Positions 14,915 through 18,408 of a stretch of DNA of 18,408 nt are shown in pieces. Numbering within the stretch: position 1 is the first letter of the stretch; every line of letters starts with the position of its first letter. The notes under the pieces were generated by a model. That model did no database searches. It worked only from the letters and a program-made list of their open reading frames with translations, and had not been told where the DNA came from. The position numbers and the translations under genes were made by a program. This DNA is from JANXVY01 sp034408685 (GTDB taxonomy: Bacteria > Pseudomonadota > Alphaproteobacteria > Rhizobiales > Hyphomicrobiaceae): positions 1 to 18,408 of the forward strand of contig JAWXCP010000109.1 of NCBI GenBank assembly GCA_034408685.1, in the 5' to 3' direction.

Positions 14915-15481
14915 GTGATTACACTGCTGTCGGCCAGTGCCGCCATCGACCGCCTGACGGCCGCCATCGGCCGCTATGCCGCCTGGGGCGTGCTGGCCGC
15001 GTGCGTCGTCGCCGCTGCCAACGCCATCGCGCGAAAACTGTTCGGGCTTGGTTCCAACGCATGGTTGGAGACGCAGTGGCTGTTGTTCTCGGCGGTATTC
15101 CTGCTCGCGGCACCCTGGACACTTGCGGTGAACGAACACATCCGCATCGACATCCTGACCGGGCGGCTCTCCGAGCGGCGTCGCGCCTGGCTCGACCTCG
15201 CCGGCCATGTCTTATTCCTGATGCCGGTCGCAGCCGTTGTGGTCTGGACCTCGCTGCCGTTTGCGCTGACCTCGCTGGCCCAAAATGAAGGATCGTCCAA
15301 CTTCGGCGGCCTCCCGCAGTGGCCGCTTAAATTGCTGATCCCCATCGCGTTCGGGTTGCTGTTGCTCCAGGCCATGTCGCAGATCATCAAGACGGTCGCG
15401 GTCCTGGCAGGCACGGTTCGTGCAAGCCCTGGCCCGGCAAGCCCGGTCGGTTCTAGCCCAAACGGCGAGCCCCGATCATGA
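14915..15481 (+). CDS. dctQ: TRAP transporter small permease, DctQ/FcbT2 type
   Basis: A 188-residue inner-membrane protein with four predicted spans (about 18-37, 52-70, 93-112, 137-157). Family features are the ETQWLLFSAVFLLAAPWTL second helix and the loop NEHIRIDILTGRLSERRRAWLDL. With DctM it forms the Na+-driven membrane part of a TRAP carboxylate importer and receives ligand from a periplasmic binding protein. The start is GTG 14915, with GAGGGA just upstream. The stop overlaps the dctM start (ATGA, 15478-15481). The C-terminal 25 residues are Pro/Ser/Gly-rich. No dctP is adjacent; the candidate partner is the TakP-like gene at 5767-6903. Confidence 0.93.
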   Translation: MITLLSASAAIDRLTAAIGRYAAWGVLAACVVAAANAIARKLFGLGSNAWLETQWLLFSAVFLLAAPWTLAVNEHIRIDILTGRLSERRRAWLDLAGHVLFLMPVAAVVVWTSLPFALTSLAQNEGSSNFGGLPQWPLKLLIPIAFGLLLLQAMSQIIKTVAVLAGTVRASPGPASPVGSSPNGEPRS

Positions 15482-17352
15482 CCGCCTTCATCGCCGCCAA
15501 CATGGCGCCGCTGATGTTTGCCGCGCTCGTCGGCTGCCTGCTGCTCGGCTATCCCGTCGCATTCTCGCTCGGCGCGGTGGGGCTGCTGTTCGCCGCCCTC
15601 GGCATCGAACTCGGACTATTCAAGCCCGATTTCATGCAAGCCGTGCCCGAACGCATTTACGGCGTGATGTCGGGCGAAACCGGCACGACGCTGCTGGCGA
15701 TCCCATTCTTTACGTTCATGGGGCTGATCCTCCAACGGTCGGGCATGGCCGAAGACCTGCTGGAGACGGTCGGCCAAGTGTTTGGCGGCATGCGCGGCGG
15801 GCTCGCCTACGCCGTGATCGTCGTCGGCGCTCTGCTGGCAGCAACGACCGGCGTGGTTGCCGCGTCCGTCATTTCGATGGGCCTCATCTCGCTGCCGATC
15901 ATGCTGCGCTATGGCTACGACCGACGGTTAGCTGCCGGCACGATTGCCGCATCCGGCACGCTTGCGCAGATCATACCGCCATCGCTCGTGCTGATAATCT
16001 TGGCCGACCAGTTCGCCATGCCGGTCAACCTGATGTACCGCGGTGCGCTGGTCCCCGGTCTTATGCTGGCGGGCCTCTACGCCCTGTTCGTGTTCGCCGT
16101 CACGCTGTGGCGTCCAGATGCAGCCCCCGGCCTACCGCCCGAAGCCATCGCCGACCGTGAGGCAGACGGCTCGCGCGGCTTGACCTCGCTCGCCGTGCTA
16201 GCTGGCGGATCGACCGCGCTCGCCCTGCTGCTGATGGCCGATAGTGGCGTCCACGGGGCCGACCGGATCGTTATAACGCTGGCGCTCACCATCGCCATCG
16301 CGTTTCCGTTCGCGGTGCTCAACGCAATGGTGCTGCGCCGCGCTGGCGTTGTGCTGATCTCGAAGCTCGCCGAGCGGGTCGTGTTCGTCATGGTGCCGCC
16401 GCTGGCGCTGATATTCCTGGTACTCGGCACGATTTTCCTCGGCCTCGCCACGCCGACCGAAGGCGGCGCGATGGGCGCACTTGGCGCACTCGCACTGGCT
16501 GGCATCAAGCGCGCGACCGACAACGACCCGGCCCGCCTGAACTGGACGATCGTCCGCGACGCGCTCGAACGCACGGCGAAATTGTCCTCGTTCGTGCTGT
16601 TCATCCTGATCGGGGCGCGGATATTCTCGCTGACATTCTACGGTGTCGACGGCCATAAATGGGTCGAGCACCTGCTGACATCGCTGCCCGGCGGCCTCTA
16701 CGGCTTCCTGCTCGTGGTCAATCTCGCGGTGTTCCTGCTCGCGTTTTTCCTCGACTTCTTTGAACTCGCGTTCATCGTCGTCCCGCTGCTGAAACCGGCC
16801 GCCGAAGTGATCTTCCGCACGTCCGCCGAAGCGCTCGCGCTGGCCAAATCGCTCGGCCTCGAGACGGCGGTCGTTGGCGGCAAGGAAACCGTGCTCGACG
16901 TGACGCCACTCATCATTTGGTTTGGTGTTCTTCTGGCCGTCAACATGCAGACGAGCTTCATGCACCCCCCGTTCGGCTTCGCGCTGATGTTCCTGCGCTC
17001 GGTCGCCCCGGCCGAGCCCTACACGGATAAAGTCACCGGCCGCACCACAGCCCCCGTGACCACCGCCGAAATCTACTGGGGGGCGTTGCCGTTCCTCGCC
17101 ATTCAACTGGTGATGGTCGCCATACTGATTGCTGCGCCCGGCATGGTCATTTCGGCAACCAGAACGCCGGTTACCCAAGTGGGCGACACCCAGCCAAGTG
17201 GCCCTGGACCAAACGCTGACACAACGAAACCGCCAACGGCCGGCGGGCTTTCCCTACCTGGAACACCGCCAGCCCTCGATGGTGCCAAACCGTTGCCGCC
17301 GGGCACGCCGCAGGGGCCTATGCTCGATCTTTCGGTCCCACCGAGGATTTGA
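15478..17352 (+). CDS. dctM: TRAP transporter large permease, DctM/FcbT3 type
   Basis: A 624-residue protein with 12 or more membrane segments, the transport channel of the TRAP system. Family motifs include GETGTTLLAIPFFTFMG near 66-82, the re-entrant-loop sequence ASGTLAQIIPPSLVLI near 158-173, ATPTEGGAMGALGALAL midway, and FFLDFFELAFIVVPLL in the second half. It belongs to the mannitol/chloroaromatic (FcbT3/TakM-like) branch, the same branch as the binding protein at 5767-6903. Residues 561-624 form a Pro/Gly-rich tail beyond the last helix, absent from short DctM proteins. Translation is coupled to dctQ. folA begins 10 bases after the stop. Confidence 0.95.
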   Translation: MTAFIAANMAPLMFAALVGCLLLGYPVAFSLGAVGLLFAALGIELGLFKPDFMQAVPERIYGVMSGETGTTLLAIPFFTFMGLILQRSGMAEDLLETVGQVFGGMRGGLAYAVIVVGALLAATTGVVAASVISMGLISLPIMLRYGYDRRLAAGTIAASGTLAQIIPPSLVLIILADQFAMPVNLMYRGALVPGLMLAGLYALFVFAVTLWRPDAAPGLPPEAIADREADGSRGLTSLAVLAGGSTALALLLMADSGVHGADRIVITLALTIAIAFPFAVLNAMVLRRAGVVLISKLAERVVFVMVPPLALIFLVLGTIFLGLATPTEGGAMGALGALALAGIKRATDNDPARLNWTIVRDALERTAKLSSFVLFILIGARIFSLTFYGVDGHKWVEHLLTSLPGGLYGFLLVVNLAVFLLAFFLDFFELAFIVVPLLKPAAEVIFRTSAEALALAKSLGLETAVVGGKETVLDVTPLIIWFGVLLAVNMQTSFMHPPFGFALMFLRSVAPAEPYTDKVTGRTTAPVTTAEIYWGALPFLAIQLVMVAILIAAPGMVISATRTPVTQVGDTQPSGPGPNADTTKPPTAGGLSLPGTPPALDGAKPLPPGTPQGPMLDLSVPPRI

Positions 17353-17362
17353 TCGCCACTGC

Positions 17363-18073
17363 ATGTCGCTGGCAACATCACCGGGACAGCCCGAACGTGC
17401 GGCACTGTGGCAGTCTCTGATTGTCTCGTGCATACGTAACGAACTCGAACAACGCATAACCCCGCCATCAGAGCCCAGGCTTTCCCGCGCCTTGAACACA
17501 ACGTCATGCACCTCAACGCTCGCCGACCAGGCTGAAGCAACATCCGACCGTAGCGCCCGTATCGCACTTGTCGTGGCGGTTGCCCGCAACGGCGTCATCG
17601 GCCGCGATGGTTGTCTGCCCTGGCGGATGCCGTCCGATCTCAAGATGTTTCGGCGATTGACAATGGGTACGCCGATGATCATGGGCCGCCGCACCTTTGC
17701 CTCACTCGCCCGCCCACTCGACGGCCGCGACAATCTGGTCGTCACGCGCGACCCGGCTTTTGCCGCGCCCGGCATCGAAGTTTTTGGCGGGCTCGACGAC
17801 GCGTTGGCCCGCGCTCGGGTCTGCGTCCGGGAGCGTGGCTGCAGCGAAATTACTGTTATTGGTGGAGCTGAGCTATACCGGACAGCCTTACCGATTGCCG
17901 ACAGGTTGTACTGGACCAGCATCGAGGCCGACGTGACGGGTGACACGATGTTTCCAGCGTTCGACCGTAGCGACTGGCGCGAAATCGGTCGCGAGCCGAT
18001 TGCGCAGGGGCCACGCGACGAACACCCTGCCACCTTGATCACACTCGATCGGATCGGACCTGGATGCCGTTAA
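17363..18073 (+). CDS. folA: Dihydrofolate reductase, start uncertain
   Basis: The enzyme reduces dihydrofolate to tetrahydrofolate with NADPH. The conserved core starts near residue 66 of this frame (ARIALVVAVARNGVIG), with LPWRMPSDLK (proton-relay Asp92), MGRRTFASL, VVTRDP and the cofactor motif VIGGAELYRTALP. Usual length is about 160-175 residues and the core fits that. ATG 17363 gives 236 residues with an unconserved-looking 65-residue leader; TTG 17492 (residue 44) would give 193. Neither has a good Shine-Dalgarno, and no ATG lies closer in frame, so the true start is unresolved. The neighbour hflK follows, an order known in Hyphomicrobiales, where thyA commonly precedes folA; here a TRAP permease does. 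Confidence 0.88.
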   Translation: MSLATSPGQPERAALWQSLIVSCIRNELEQRITPPSEPRLSRALNTTSCTSTLADQAEATSDRSARIALVVAVARNGVIGRDGCLPWRMPSDLKMFRRLTMGTPMIMGRRTFASLARPLDGRDNLVVTRDPAFAAPGIEVFGGLDDALARARVCVRERGCSEITVIGGAELYRTALPIADRLYWTSIEADVTGDTMFPAFDRSDWREIGREPIAQGPRDEHPATLITLDRIGPGCR

Positions 18074-18173
18074 CCCTATCGTCGCCCCAGTTTACGTGGC
18101 CCAATGTTAATCGCATGCGACCCGCACCCGGCCTTGATCACACCATGACCAATACCAACATCAAGCGTCGTGT

Positions 18174-18202
18174 TTGCGCCCGGTTGCGCGCTCCCCTATA
18201 GA
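18174..18202 (+). promoter_or_regulatory. Candidate hflK promoter
   Basis: TTGCGC (18174-18179) and TATAGA (18197-18202) are 17 bases apart, 115 bases before the hflK ATG. CCTATAG at 18195-18201 also resembles the alphaproteobacterial heat-shock (RpoH) -10 pattern CYTATNT, which would suit hflKC, but the -35 lacks the usual CTTG. It lies in the 243-base gap 18074-18316, which holds no gene. Confidence 0.35.
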
Positions 18203-18249
18203 ACGCCGAGAGTTCGAGATGACGCGGCGATAGCTTCGCTGAAGCCGTT

Positions 18250-18262
18250 CCGGTTCAACCGG
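18250..18262 (+). repeat. Perfect 6-bp inverted repeat in the hflK leader
   Basis: CCGGTT-C-AACCGG, a 13-base near-palindrome between the candidate promoter and the hflK ATG. It may be an operator or the base of a small leader structure, or chance in GC-rich DNA. Confidence 0.3.
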
Positions 18263-18316
18263 CATCTGACACACGACGTATCATTCCGATCGATCAACCC
18301 GAAGGTTTTTGAACGA

Positions 18317-18408
18317 ATGCCTTGGTACAATCAGAGCAGCAGCGGTGGCGGCGGCTGGAAGAGTGGCGGCAATGGGGGCGGCAATAGCCCGTGGGGCCAA
18401 GGTAGCGG
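18317..18408 (+). CDS. hflK: HflK, FtsH modulator (3' partial, N-terminus only)
   Basis: The last 92 bases encode MPWYNQSSSGGGGWKSGG followed by more Gly and a PWGQG motif, the typical glycine-rich cytoplasmic N-terminus of HflK. HflK and HflC form a large SPFH membrane complex that surrounds and modulates the FtsH protease. The start ATG at 18317 has GAAGG about ten bases upstream. The SPFH domain, the membrane anchor, hflC and usually a DegP-type protease would lie to the right of the window. Location after folA supports the call. Confidence 0.85.
   Translation, partial: MPWYNQSSSGGGGWKSGGNGGGNSPWGQGS

Noticed and set aside
16198..17178. 326-codon minus-strand open frame opposite dctM
   Set aside because: Highly charged Gln/Arg/Glu-rich shadow of hydrophobic membrane-helix codons; DctM motifs run through the whole region.

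Overview
The window looks like GC-rich alphaproteobacterial chromosome, most likely from a phototrophic member of the Hyphomicrobiales (Rhizobiales). Three things point there: the bacteriochlorophyll-pathway gene bchO at the left edge, alphaproteobacterial-type AspRS and FdsC-like FdhD sequences, and a folA-hflK order at the right edge that is familiar from that group. No rRNA, tRNA, CRISPR array, prophage or insertion sequence was seen. There is no gene-free stretch longer than 300 bases.

Layout. 1-1133 (+): the end of a photosynthesis gene cluster, bchO (5' end outside the window) with a 49-residue membrane ORF fused to it by an ATGA overlap. 1197-1454 (-): a small GlsB/YeaQ-type stress membrane protein with an EcfG-like promoter. 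1711-3642 (+): aspS. 3657-4252 (-): a DUF433/DUF5615 toxin-antitoxin pair. 4355-5607 (-): an operon of cytochrome b561 followed by a SOUL heme-binding protein, also behind an EcfG-like promoter. 5767-6903 (-): a TakP/FcbT1-type TRAP solute-binding protein. 7029-12102 (+): fdhD, mobA, mobB, an exported proline-rich protein with a degenerate subtilisin-like core, and a cisplatin-response-type ATP-dependent DNA ligase. 12179-14671 (-): a TonB-dependent receptor. 14915-17352 (+): the TRAP permease pair dctQ-dctM. 17363-18073 (+): folA. 18317 to the edge (+): the start of hflK.

How the genes fit together. fdhD-mobA-mobB is a compact unit for finishing and delivering bis-molybdopterin guanine dinucleotide cofactor, most likely for formate dehydrogenase. 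The TRAP binding protein and TRAP permease are of the same general type but lie about 8 kb apart on opposite strands. The two EcfG-like promoters (GGAAC, 16-17 bases, CGTT) link the GlsB-like protein and the cytochrome b561/SOUL pair to the alphaproteobacterial general stress response.

The least explained items are the exported protein at 9304-10401, which resembles a subtilase that has lost its catalytic residues and carries a long Pro/Ala linker; the small ORF behind bchO; and a MobA with an insertion of about 20 residues in its nucleotide-binding signature. I did not find a clear-cut wholly new multi-gene system. These are the best candidates for undescribed biology.
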